Part shown: positions 51,529 through 59,582 of the stretch, in pieces
Layout: every line of letters starts with the position of its first letter
Numbering within the stretch: the stretch's first letter is position 1
Origin: JAENVU01 sp038250905
GTDB taxonomy: Bacteria > Actinomycetota > Acidimicrobiia > IMCC26256 > JAENVU01
Assembly (NCBI GenBank): GCA_038250905.1
Contig: JBBSBV010000014.1
Location: forward strand, 36,307 to 100,306
Length of the DNA stretch: 64,000 nt
Reading direction: 5' to 3'
The notes under the pieces: model-generated
Told to the model about the DNA's origin: nothing
The model's input: the letters and a program-made list of their open reading frames with translations, nothing else
The model's database searches: none
Made by a program: the position numbers and the translations under genes

Positions 51529-52566
51529 GTGACGGTTGATGTCGGGGTCATCGGGGCCACCGGGCTCGTGGGTCAGGAGATGCTGCGGATCCTCGAACAA
51601 CGGGACTTTCCCGTCGGTCGTCTGCGCGCGTACGCGTCGTCCCGGTCCGAGGGCCGCATGCTCGACTTCGCCGGGGGCCAGGTCGCGTGCGAGGTCCTGC
51701 GCGACGGCTGCTTCGACGGCCTCGACCTGGTGATCGTCGACGTCGACGATCCGCTGGCGCTCGAGTGGGCGCCCCAGGCCGCGGCCGCGGGTGCGCGCGT
51801 CGTCGACAACTCGGCCGCCTTCCGGATGGATGCCGAGGTGCCGCTCGTGGTCGCCGAGGTGAACCCCGAGGATCTTCGCGACTTGCCCAAGGGCATCGCA
51901 TCGTGTCCCAACTGCACCACGATGGTGTTGGTCACCGCGCTCTCCCCGCTGCAGAAGGCGGCCGGGATCGAGCGCATGATCGTCTCCACCTACCAGTCGG
52001 TGTCCGGCGCGGGTGCGTCCGGGATCGCGGAGTTGGAGACGCAGTGGAACAAGTTCGCCGGTGACGCCGACTCGCTCCGCCGCGCCGCGACCGTCGACGG
52101 GCTGATCGCGCCCGGCGAGGTGTGGTCGAAGCCCATCGCCGGCAACGTGATCCCGTTGGCCGGATCCGTGAAGGAGGCGGGGTACACGAGTGAGGAATGG
52201 AAGCTCGTGTACGAGAGCCGCAAGATCCTCCATGATGAATCGATGCGCATCACCGCCACCTGCGTGCGGGTACCGGTGTACGTGGGCCACGCCATGACTG
52301 CGAACGTCGAGTTCCGCGACGAGATGACGCGGGCGCGCGCGGTGGAGTTGCTCTCCGACGCGCCGGGTGTCGTCCTGGTCGACGGTGGCGACGGTGCCCC
52401 GACCGCGCTCGAGGGCGCCGGCATCGACCCGGTGCTCGTCGGCCGGCTGCGTGAGGACCCGAGTCAGCCCAACACGCTGGATCTCTGGGTGACCGGCGAC
52501 AACCTCCGCAAGGGCGCGGCGTTGAACGCGGTGCAGATGGCCGAGGTCCTCATCGCGGAGGGCTGA
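51529..52566 (+). CDS. asd: Aspartate-semialdehyde dehydrogenase
   Basis: NADPH-dependent enzyme of 345 aa. GVIGATGLVGQEMLRIL is the nucleotide site; the catalytic cysteine is in ASCPNCTTM (about residue 127), with YQSVSGAGASGIAEL and the histidine in YVGHAMTANVEF region. It reduces aspartyl phosphate to the semialdehyde after lysC. GTG 51529 has a GAAAGG site. The 118-base gap after lysC holds no strong terminator, so the pair is probably one operon. Confidence 0.95.
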   Translation: MTVDVGVIGATGLVGQEMLRILEQRDFPVGRLRAYASSRSEGRMLDFAGGQVACEVLRDGCFDGLDLVIVDVDDPLALEWAPQAAAAGARVVDNSAAFRMDAEVPLVVAEVNPEDLRDLPKGIASCPNCTTMVLVTALSPLQKAAGIERMIVSTYQSVSGAGASGIAELETQWNKFAGDADSLRRAATVDGLIAPGEVWSKPIAGNVIPLAGSVKEAGYTSEEWKLVYESRKILHDESMRITATCVRVPVYVGHAMTANVEFRDEMTRARAVELLSDAPGVVLVDGGDGAPTALEGAGIDPVLVGRLREDPSQPNTLDLWVTGDNLRKGAALNAVQMAEVLIAEG

Positions 52567-52670
52567 CGGCCCCGCCGATCACCCGACCGGGAGTGGCGTG
52601 CACGGGGACGGCGTATCCTCTCGGGTCCCCGACGACCCGTTCGCCCCACTCGGCCGGGTCAGGAGCGATC

Positions 52671-54923
52671 GTGGAAGACAGGCAATCGCGGTCCAGCAGT
52701 GTGCCGGGACGTGGCGTGACGATCCTGGTGTCCCTGGCGGTCGGCATCGCACTGCTCACCGCGGTCCCGGTCCCGACGGCCGCGGGCGCGGCCACCAACG
52801 GATCGTGGTCGGTCACCTCCACCCCGGCCGACGTGCGTGCGGTGCACGTGACCCTGCTCCGCACCGGGAAGGTGCTGCTCGTCGCCGGTTCGGGCAACGA
52901 TCGGAATGCCTTCGACGCCGGGACCTTCAAGACCTCCATCTGGGATCCGGCCACCGGCAATCTGAAGGCGGTCCCCACGCCGTGGGATGCGTTCTGTTCC
53001 GGTCACGTGATGTTGCCCGACGGCCGCATCCTCGTGGCGGGTGGCACCGCGGCGTATCAAAGCCCGGCCACGAACAACAACCACGCCGGATCGAACCGGT
53101 CGTACATCTTCGATCCGGCGACCGAGCAGTACCAGGCGGTCTCCAACATGCACCTGGCGCGGTGGTACCCGACGCTCACCGAACTCGGTGACGGCCGGGT
53201 GCTGGCGCTCGGTGGCCTCGACGAGCACGGCAACTACACCAAGCAGTTCGAGACGTTCTCGGGAACGTCCTGGTCGGCTCCGGCACCGGGGCCCGGCAAC
53301 TACGTGTGGCAGCCGATGTATCCCGCGCTCCATCAGCTGCGCGACGGACGGCTCTTCTATTCGGGCGTGAACACGTTCGGCGCAAACGCGGCCGAGGTGC
53401 CGCCGGGCATGTGGGACTTCAACACCGGCGCCTACACCAACGTTCCGGGGCTCACCAACGACACGCGGCGCGATCAGGGCGCGAGCGTGATGCTCCCGCC
53501 CGCGCAGAGCCAGCGCGTGATGGTGATGGGCGGCGGCGACCACTCCCACGACGTGAGCGCGGTGGCGTCGACGGCCATCGCCGATCTCAAGGCCCCCAGT
53601 CCGACGTTCGTGCCCGGGCCGGCAATGGACGCCGCCAAGATGTACGTGAGTGCGGTCGTGCTGCCCGACTCCACCGTCCTCCAGACCGGCGGTGCCGCGA
53701 AGTCGGTGGTGTTCGACGGCGCGCCGGTGTCGAGCACGCAGATCTACAACCCCAAGACGAACGCGTGGACCAAGGTCGCGTCGGCGACGGTGCCGCGCGT
53801 GTACCACTCCTCGGCGGTGCTCCTGCCCGACGGTCGGGTCGCGACCTTCGGTGGGAACCCCACGACATCGTTCGAGATGCGCATCGAGGTCTTCACGCCG
53901 CCGTACCTCCAGACCGGGACGGCCCGCCCGACCCTGTCGGGTGGTCCGACCGAACTCCACTACGGCGACTTCGCATCGTTCGCGACCACGCACGCGGCGC
54001 CGATCAGGTCGGCGGTCCTGGTCCGGCCCGAGTCGACCACGCACGAGAGCGACCCGAACCAGCGCCTCATCGATCTCGGGTTCGCGACGTCGGGACACAG
54101 TGTGTCGGTGACGATGCCGACCGAGCGCAACCTGGCACCGCCCGGTTGGTACATGCTCAACGTCGTCGACACCTCGGGCGTGCCGTCGGTCGCCAAGTGG
54201 GTCCACCTCAACGGCAGCGGTCCGAAGACCCACGGCGGGTACACGCTCGACGGCTACGGCGGTCTGCACCCGTTCGCACTGGGTTCCGGTCCCGCAGCGC
54301 CGGTCGTGCAACGCGGTCCCTACTGGCCCGGCTGGGACATCGCCCGAGCCGTGGTCCGGTTGCCGAACCACAAGAGTGGATACGTACTCGACGGCTTCGG
54401 CGGACTGCACCCGTTCGCGTCCGGGTCGACTCCACTGCCGCCACCGGTGACGAGTGGTCCGTACTGGAAGGGCTGGGACATCGCGCGCGGGGTGGTCCTG
54501 CTCCCCGACGGGTCGGGTGGGTACGTGCTCGACGGCTTCGGTGGGTACCACCCGTTCCGGATCGGCTCGGGTGCGATGCCACCCAAGATCTTCGGGGGTG
54601 AGTACGTCCAGGCCGACATCATGCGCGGCTCCACGATGCTGCGCGACGGCTCGGGTGGCTACGTGGTCGATCGCTCGGGGCGGATCCTCCCCTACCACCT
54701 CGGCAGCATCGGTGGCGTGAGTCCGCCGGTACTCGGCGCGCCCTACGCGCCCGGCGGGGCGCCGGTCCGTGGTCTTGCGGTGCAACCGAACGGAGCCGGC
54801 GGCGCGGTGCTCGACGGCTTCGGCGGCATCCACTCGTTCGGCGTCGCCGGTGGTGTGCCGCTGCCGATCATCGGCGCGCCGTACTGGCCGGGATTCCCGA
54901 TCGCCCGCAACATCGCGATCTGA
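52671..54923 (+). CDS. Secreted copper-radical oxidase (galactose/glyoxal oxidase family) with C-terminal repeats
   Basis: Protein of 750 aa: signal/anchor segment VTILVSLAVGIALLTAVPV, Kelch-type propeller, DUF1929 domain, then five repeats of about 47 residues (521-750). All active-site residues of galactose oxidase have counterparts: Cys109 (FCSGH) for the Cys-Tyr crosslink, Tyr166 (ARWYPT), Tyr378-His379 (RVYHSS) and His458 (STTHESDPNQR). Kelch turns read LPDGRILVAGG and LPDGRVATFGG. The repeats have GGYVLDGFGGxHPF and GPYWxGWDIAR. It should oxidise a primary alcohol or aldehyde to give H2O2. GTG 52671 follows GGAG. Confidence 0.87.
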   Translation: MEDRQSRSSSVPGRGVTILVSLAVGIALLTAVPVPTAAGAATNGSWSVTSTPADVRAVHVTLLRTGKVLLVAGSGNDRNAFDAGTFKTSIWDPATGNLKAVPTPWDAFCSGHVMLPDGRILVAGGTAAYQSPATNNNHAGSNRSYIFDPATEQYQAVSNMHLARWYPTLTELGDGRVLALGGLDEHGNYTKQFETFSGTSWSAPAPGPGNYVWQPMYPALHQLRDGRLFYSGVNTFGANAAEVPPGMWDFNTGAYTNVPGLTNDTRRDQGASVMLPPAQSQRVMVMGGGDHSHDVSAVASTAIADLKAPSPTFVPGPAMDAAKMYVSAVVLPDSTVLQTGGAAKSVVFDGAPVSSTQIYNPKTNAWTKVASATVPRVYHSSAVLLPDGRVATFGGNPTTSFEMRIEVFTPPYLQTGTARPTLSGGPTELHYGDFASFATTHAAPIRSAVLVRPESTTHESDPNQRLIDLGFATSGHSVSVTMPTERNLAPPGWYMLNVVDTSGVPSVAKWVHLNGSGPKTHGGYTLDGYGGLHPFALGSGPAAPVVQRGPYWPGWDIARAVVRLPNHKSGYVLDGFGGLHPFASGSTPLPPPVTSGPYWKGWDIARGVVLLPDGSGGYVLDGFGGYHPFRIGSGAMPPKIFGGEYVQADIMRGSTMLRDGSGGYVVDRSGRILPYHLGSIGGVSPPVLGAPYAPGGAPVRGLAVQPNGAGGAVLDGFGGIHSFGVAGGVPLPIIGAPYWPGFPIARNIAI

Positions 54924-54966
54924 CGCGCGTCACGCGCCGCGATCTGACGAGGCCCGGCTGCGAACT

Positions 54967-55917
54967 TCAGGCGCGCGTGGCGACGTCGCGGCAGGCGTTC
55001 ATCAACGGTTCGACGAACGTGGGCCGGGCACAGGCGAAGTGCCCGTGGTCGTGGTCGACGATGTGCGCGTGGGCCAGGGCCGCGAGTTCGGTCTGCGAGT
55101 CCGGGTCGACGAGTCGGTCGCGGTTCGTGCGCAGGACGGCCGTCGGCACGTCGACATCACCGATCCAGCTCCGCGAATCGAATCGGCCGATGCTCCGGGC
55201 GGCGTCGGTGAGCATGCGGACGTCGTGGCGGCGCATCTCCTCGGCAGCCCACTCCAGGAATCCCGCGGGCCGCACCGCGTTGGCGCGCCGCAGGAGACCC
55301 GCCCCGGCGGCGGGGACCGCGGCGAGGGTGCCGGCGGTGCGCGCCAACCCCGATGCCACGGTGAGGTAGGCGTCGGTGATGCGGCGGGTGCCGAAGTCGA
55401 AACGGGGTGCCGTCGCGCAGAATACGAGACCCGCGACCTTCTCGGGGTGACGCCGCCAGGTGAGTTGCGCGATCGGACCGCCCATGGAATATCCGGCGAC
55501 GATCACGGGACCGGTGTCGAGCACGTCGACGAGCGCGGCGACGTCGTCGGCGCAATCCGAGAGGCGCATCAGCGAACGGGACCGGAGCCCGCGGGCGTGG
55601 CCGCGGAGATCGGGTGCGATCACGTTGAACTCGGTACTCAGGGCCTCGAACGTGCGGTGCCAGTTGAGGCCACCGCTCGCCATGTACCCGTGGAGCAGCA
55701 TCAGCGTGGGTGCACCGGCGGGGCCTGCGACCTCGCGGATGAAGGTGGTGCCACGGCCCGGAAGTTCGACTCGCCGACCGAGCGGTACGGCAGGACCGAT
55801 CCGTCCGTTGGCGCGCATCACCGACTCGGGAACCGCATCGCCGACGACGAGGCGGAGAACATCGGTTGCGGTCGCGTGCATCAGACTCCCAAGCCCGGGT
55901 TCACTCCATGCTGTCAT
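54967..55917 (-). CDS. Alpha/beta hydrolase
   Basis: Protein of 316 aa. The core is TLMLLHGYMASGGLNW (oxyanion), IVAGYSMGGPIAQLTW with nucleophile serine at about residue 149, the acid in TNRDRLVDPDSQ, and histidine in DHDHGHFA near the end. DLRGHARGLRSR precedes the elbow. A 55-residue N-terminal region before the core is unusual and helical. Substrate unknown. Another ATG twelve codons in (55881) is possible. It is divergent from the dienelactone hydrolase gene and converges on the oxidase gene. Confidence 0.83.
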   Translation of the reverse strand: MTAWSEPGLGSLMHATATDVLRLVVGDAVPESVMRANGRIGPAVPLGRRVELPGRGTTFIREVAGPAGAPTLMLLHGYMASGGLNWHRTFEALSTEFNVIAPDLRGHARGLRSRSLMRLSDCADDVAALVDVLDTGPVIVAGYSMGGPIAQLTWRRHPEKVAGLVFCATAPRFDFGTRRITDAYLTVASGLARTAGTLAAVPAAGAGLLRRANAVRPAGFLEWAAEEMRRHDVRMLTDAARSIGRFDSRSWIGDVDVPTAVLRTNRDRLVDPDSQTELAALAHAHIVDHDHGHFACARPTFVEPLMNACRDVATRA

Positions 55918-55964
55918 GCCCCGGGACCGGTGCGGTACAAACTGTGGCGCTCTAGTCTCCGCCC

Positions 55965-56657
55965 ATGGCTGAGACAGTGGAGTTCGCGAGCAACGGATCG
56001 ACGGTATCGGGGTATTTGGCCCGGCCTGCGAGTGGGCAAGGCCCCGGAGTGCTCGTCGTCCAGGAGTGGTGGGGACTCGATCCCAGCATCAAGGTGATGG
56101 CCGACCGCCTGGCGGAGGGTGGGTTCACCGCGTTGTGTCCCGACCTGTACCGCGGCGAACTCGCGCAGCACGACGAGATGGACAAGGCGGCGCGGCTGAT
56201 GACCGAGTTGCCGCCCGACCGGGCCGGACAGGACATGAACGGCGCCGTCGACTTCCTCCTCGCCGACGCCGGTGCCACGGGTGACGCGATCGGGGTGGTC
56301 GGTTTCTGCATGGGCGGCATGCTCTCGTTCCTCATCGCGGCCAACCGCGGCGACGCGGTGAAGGCGCTCGTGCCTTTTTACGGCTTCCCCCAGGGCGAGG
56401 CCGAGCCGGACTGGTCCGGACTCACCGCCACGGTGCGGGGCCACATGGCGGAGAACGACGACTTCTTCGGGCCGGAGCCGGCGCGCGCGCTCGAGGCGAA
56501 GTTGCAGGGCCTCGGTAAGGACGTGTCGTTCACGGTGCATGCCGGCACCGGCCACGCGTTCATGAACCCGCAGAACGCCCTGGGCACCCTCGACGCCGAA
56601 CTCGCCGCCAAGATCTGGCCCGAGGTCCTCGCCTTCCTCCACGAGCAACTCGGGTAG
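55965..56657 (+). CDS. Dienelactone hydrolase family protein
   Basis: Protein of 230 aa. The triad is Cys115 (VVGFCMGGML), Asp165/166 (AENDDFFG) and His197 (GTGHAFMN); Glu34 in VVQEWWGLDP is the usual partner that activates the cysteine. PAFYGFP-like substrate segment VPFYGFPQGEAEP follows. Such enzymes open dienelactone or related esters in aromatic breakdown; no catabolic cluster is nearby. A TAGTCT box lies six bases before ATG 55965 (55953-55958). A strong hairpin follows the gene. Confidence 0.9.
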   Translation: MAETVEFASNGSTVSGYLARPASGQGPGVLVVQEWWGLDPSIKVMADRLAEGGFTALCPDLYRGELAQHDEMDKAARLMTELPPDRAGQDMNGAVDFLLADAGATGDAIGVVGFCMGGMLSFLIAANRGDAVKALVPFYGFPQGEAEPDWSGLTATVRGHMAENDDFFGPEPARALEAKLQGLGKDVSFTVHAGTGHAFMNPQNALGTLDAELAAKIWPEVLAFLHEQLG

Positions 56658-56720
56658 CGAAGCAGAAGCGCCCCGGTGACGCGCTCCGCACACCCGGTTG
56701 ATCGCCCGTCTGTCGAACGC

Positions 56721-56753
56721 GAACGAACCCGGGGCCACGCCCCGGGTTCGTTC
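56721..56753. terminator. Bidirectional intrinsic terminator
   Basis: Perfect 15-bp inverted repeat, GAACGAACCCGGGGC (56721-56735) and GCCCCGGGTTCGTTC (56739-56753), loop CAC. It separates the dienelactone hydrolase gene from the convergent secreted-protein gene ending at 56772. Confidence 0.85.
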
Positions 56754-56771
56754 CGCGCTCGGGCGGGTGGA

Positions 56772-57284
56772 TCACTCGGTGCCGTAGCGCTGGCAGAAGG
56801 AGTCCAGCCGTCCGAAGTCGGTCGCCGTCGAGCCGAGCACCTTGTAGACGTACACATACTGGTAGCTCGTGTAGTCGCCCTGCTCGAGGTTCCCGTAGGC
56901 CCCCGATGCGTAGTACTGGACCTGCACCCGATCCCGGAAGTACCCGGCCGACTTGCCGGTGAGGTCCCAGCTCCGGGTGGCGTCGTGCCAGGCCGTGTTG
57001 GGGGAGGCCATGCCCGCGTGCCACACCCCGGTTTCGTTCAGGACGTAAGCGCTGCCGTTCCACTTCAGCAGCAGGTGGCGGTACCGGACCGTCTGGGTGC
57101 CACCGTTGCGGCTCCAGATCTTCGGGGCCTGGACGTAGAGCTTCTTCGTGTGGGTGGCCGTGGTGGTGTTGTTGACGCACGTGGGGGTGCCACCGAGCTG
57201 GGAGGCCGCACCGGCCGGGATTGCGATGCCCACCGAGGTGCCGAGGACCAACGCGGTGACTGCGAGCTTCTGGCGGATGTTCAT
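56772..57284 (-). CDS. Small secreted protein of unknown function
   Basis: Protein of 170 aa. The signal peptide LAVTALVLGTSVGIAIPAGAA ends near residue 29. The mature part is rich in Tyr, Trp and Thr (KKLYVQAPKIWSRNGG, VRYRHLLLKWNGSAYVL, YTSYQYVYVYKVLG) and has two cysteines (TPTCVNN near the start, SFCQRYG near the end) that may pair. I recognise no family; it could be a small beta-sandwich. ATG 57284 has a strong AAGGAG site. Upstream, CTGCAC-G-GTGCAG (57305-57317) is a short palindrome that might be an operator. Confidence 0.75.
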   Translation of the reverse strand: MNIRQKLAVTALVLGTSVGIAIPAGAASQLGGTPTCVNNTTTATHTKKLYVQAPKIWSRNGGTQTVRYRHLLLKWNGSAYVLNETGVWHAGMASPNTAWHDATRSWDLTGKSAGYFRDRVQVQYYASGAYGNLEQGDYTSYQYVYVYKVLGSTATDFGRLDSFCQRYGTE

Positions 57285-57473
57285 GATGGTCTCCTTCGTT
57301 CGTTCTGCACGGTGCAGATCGTCTGGAGTCATCATCCGGGAATGCACGCCGGGTCACCGTGCCCCCGCCGACGCCGGGAGTGTGCGCGACACAACTCTGC
57401 GGTCGAAGTGATACTCGAAGTCCCGGTCCGCGTTGATCGGAGTTGGCGTGATTGTCGCAGGTCCGGAGACGCG

Positions 57474-58001
57474 CTAACGCGCCCCGCCTTCGGAACGGAT
57501 CGCGACCTCGAGGAAGCACCGCACCGACTCGGCCGCCTCGCGCCGCCACGCGTCGACGAGATCCGCGTCCGGGTCGGTCGCCGCCCGATCGAGCGCGGCG
57601 TGAATCGGTCGGAGCGTGTGCTGCTGCGCGCGCAGCAGCGGACGGAGTTCCCGGCCGAGCCGCCGGCTCAGCGCGAGCTTGAGCAGCAGTTCGGTGCGAA
57701 CGTCGCGGAGGTGGTGCACCGGCTCGGCGAGCCACTGGTCGAGGGCGCGCCACCCACTCGCGGTCGGCGCGTAGATCGTGCGCCGCGGGCCTCGGCCCGG
57801 CTCGCTCCGTGTCGAACGGGCGAGCCGCTGCGCCTCGAGACCGTCCATGGCCCGGTAGGCGAGCGGTCGGGAAAGCGACCAGATACGGCCGAGGTCCCCG
57901 TCGAGCGCGAGTTCCCGGACCACGGCCCAGCCGTGGCGCGGTTGTTCCGCGAGCAGACCGAGCACCGCATGATCGGCCAGGGTGAGTGGCTTGGCGTTCA
58001 C
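57474..58001 (-). CDS. PadR-family transcriptional regulator
   Basis: Protein of 175 aa from a GTG overlapping the modA stop by four bases. The winged helix covers LADHAVLGLLAEQPRHGWAVVRELA, LSRPLAYRAMDGLEAQRLA and GPRRTIYAPTASGWRALDQWL. The C-terminal half is a helical dimerisation domain (VRTELLLKLALSRRLG...) of the Vir/PadR type. Coupled translation with modA suggests it regulates molybdate uptake or use, which would be unusual, since ModE is the common regulator. Confidence 0.85.
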   Translation of the reverse strand: MNAKPLTLADHAVLGLLAEQPRHGWAVVRELALDGDLGRIWSLSRPLAYRAMDGLEAQRLARSTRSEPGRGPRRTIYAPTASGWRALDQWLAEPVHHLRDVRTELLLKLALSRRLGRELRPLLRAQQHTLRPIHAALDRAATDPDADLVDAWRREAAESVRCFLEVAIRSEGGAR

Positions 58002-58804
58002 GAGGCCTTGCCGAACCCGAACGACCGAAGTGTCGCCTGACCCTTCGCCGATTCCACGTAGTCGATGAACGCCGCGACCGTCGCCGCGTTGCTACTCGCC
58101 GTGATGCCGGCGATCGGGTACTCCGCGATCACGTTCTGCACGTCGGGGATCGGCACCGACGCGACGGCCGCGCCCGCGGTCTTGGCATCGGTGACGTAGA
58201 CGATCGCCGCCTCGGCATCACCGGTGGTGACCGCGCCGAGGGCGGCCCTCACGTCGACGCCACGCGTCACGCTCGACTCCGGGATCGTCACGCCCGCGGT
58301 CTGCAGCGCCTGGGCCGCGTACTTGCCGCACGGCACCTCGGCGCCGCACAGCGAGATCGTGCCCACGGTGGCGAGATCGGCCAGCGTCTTCACGTGCTTC
58401 GGGTTGCCGGGCTTGGTCACGATCACCAACCGGTTGCGGGCGAAGATCGTGGACGGCCCCACGAGCCCTGCGGCCGTGAGCTTGTCCATGTTCGTCTGGT
58501 CGGCCGACGCGAACACGTCGGCCGGAGCACCTTGCGCGATCTGGGTCCCGAGCGTGGACGAGGACCCGAAGTTGAACGCGACCTTGGTGGCCGGGTTCGC
58601 GGTCTGGAAGTCGGTACCGACCTTGGCGAACGCACCGGTCAGGGACGCGGCGGCCGACACCGTGATCGAACCGGTGAGCTTCGACGGGGTGGTCGTGGTG
58701 CGCTTCGCCGTTGCCGGTGAACTCTTCGACCCACCCGAACTCCCGCACGCGGTGAGCGCGGCGGCAACGATCACCGGAATCCCGAACCTGGTGACCTTGT
58801 GCAT
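57998..58804 (-). CDS. modA: Molybdate ABC transporter substrate-binding lipoprotein
   Basis: ModA-type binding protein of 268 aa with lipobox LTACG (Cys20). TVSAAASLTGAFAKVGTDFQ, VAFNFGSSSTLGTQIAQGAPADVFASAD and FARNRLVIVTKPGNP are the oxyanion-binding signatures of ModA; RGVDVRAALGAVTTGDAEAAIVYVTDA closes domain 2. It would deliver molybdate or tungstate to a permease. No modB or modC is in the window; the downstream partner is a PadR regulator instead. Ribosome site GAGGGGAA precedes ATG 58804. Confidence 0.92.
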   Translation of the reverse strand: MHKVTRFGIPVIVAAALTACGSSGGSKSSPATAKRTTTTPSKLTGSITVSAAASLTGAFAKVGTDFQTANPATKVAFNFGSSSTLGTQIAQGAPADVFASADQTNMDKLTAAGLVGPSTIFARNRLVIVTKPGNPKHVKTLADLATVGTISLCGAEVPCGKYAAQALQTAGVTIPESSVTRGVDVRAALGAVTTGDAEAAIVYVTDAKTAGAAVASVPIPDVQNVIAEYPIAGITASSNAATVAAFIDYVESAKGQATLRSFGFGKAS

Positions 58805-58835
58805 GCTTCCCCTCGCTCCCTGGCTGGCCGCGCGA

Positions 58836-58858
58836 GGGTAGTCAGGGTCTGACTACCC
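58836..58858. promoter_or_regulatory. Perfect inverted repeat upstream of modA
   Basis: GGGTAGTCAG (58836-58845) and CTGACTACCC (58849-58858), three bases apart. It begins 32 bases before the modA ATG and 11 bases after the stop of the DUF4389 gene, same strand. It may be an operator for modA-padR or a weak terminator for the upstream gene; no T-run follows. Confidence 0.55.
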
Positions 58859-58868
58859 GGTCGGTGCT

Positions 58869-59501
58869 TCATGCGGCGAGGCGGAACGGCGGGTACTCGT
58901 CGGTGGCGAGGGCGAAGGCGTAGCTGACGACCCGGTTGTGCCAACGCATGACACCCACGGTGAAGTCGAACAGCGGACGGGGATAGCGCCCGGTGACGAG
59001 GATGGCGATCCAGGCGACGACCGTCCCGAACACCACGGCGAGGTCGAGCACGAGCAGCACCGCGTAATGGGGGATTGCGAGGAACCACTTGACCAAGGGC
59101 AGCCAGCGGTTGAGGTCGGCATGGACGTCGGGGTACAGAACGTCGAGGTGCACCGACTGGTCCTCGTCGGTCGACGGATACTCGTCGCGCAGCAGGAGGA
59201 GATAGCTCATCACCCGGTTGTCGAAGCGCAGGAACGCGAGGTTGAAGTCGAACCACCAGCGCGGGTACTTCGCCCGGAAGACGATCGTGAGCAGCGGCGG
59301 GACGACGACGAGACCGCTGGCCAGTCCGACGAAGAACAACCAGTCGCCACCGGAGCCGAAGGCGGGCCCGCCCATTGCGGCGAGCAGGGCGAGGATCGGG
59401 AGGGCGAAGAGGAGTCGGAACAAGGTGGACACCCGGTTCCGGGGGCGATCGGGATAGTCGACATCGAACTCGACGGGATGGCGGGAGGTCATGGAATGCA
59501 T
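58869..59501 (-). CDS. DUF4389 membrane protein
   Basis: Protein of 210 aa with four hydrophobic helices in two similar halves. Each half has a signature: FRAKYPRWWFDFNLAFLRFDNRVMSYLLLLRDEYP and the shorter ILVTGRYPRPLFDFTVGVMRWHNRVVSYAFALATDEYP, which mark DUF4389. Function is unknown. ATG 59501 is supported by an AAAGG site seven bases upstream. It lies between the MMPL transporter and modA on the same strand. Confidence 0.85.
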   Translation of the reverse strand: MHSMTSRHPVEFDVDYPDRPRNRVSTLFRLLFALPILALLAAMGGPAFGSGGDWLFFVGLASGLVVVPPLLTIVFRAKYPRWWFDFNLAFLRFDNRVMSYLLLLRDEYPSTDEDQSVHLDVLYPDVHADLNRWLPLVKWFLAIPHYAVLLVLDLAVVFGTVVAWIAILVTGRYPRPLFDFTVGVMRWHNRVVSYAFALATDEYPPFRLAA

Positions 59502-59582
59502 GGGTCAACCTTTCGGTGATGGTGAACGAGACGGGACGACGGGCGTGGAGCGGCCGCACGGGCCGCCCCACGGTCCGGTGGA

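Noticed and set aside
54232..54923. CRISPR-like or DNA tandem repeat
   Set aside because: The periodicity is in the protein (about 47 residues) at the end of the oxidase gene; the DNA copies are diverged and in frame.
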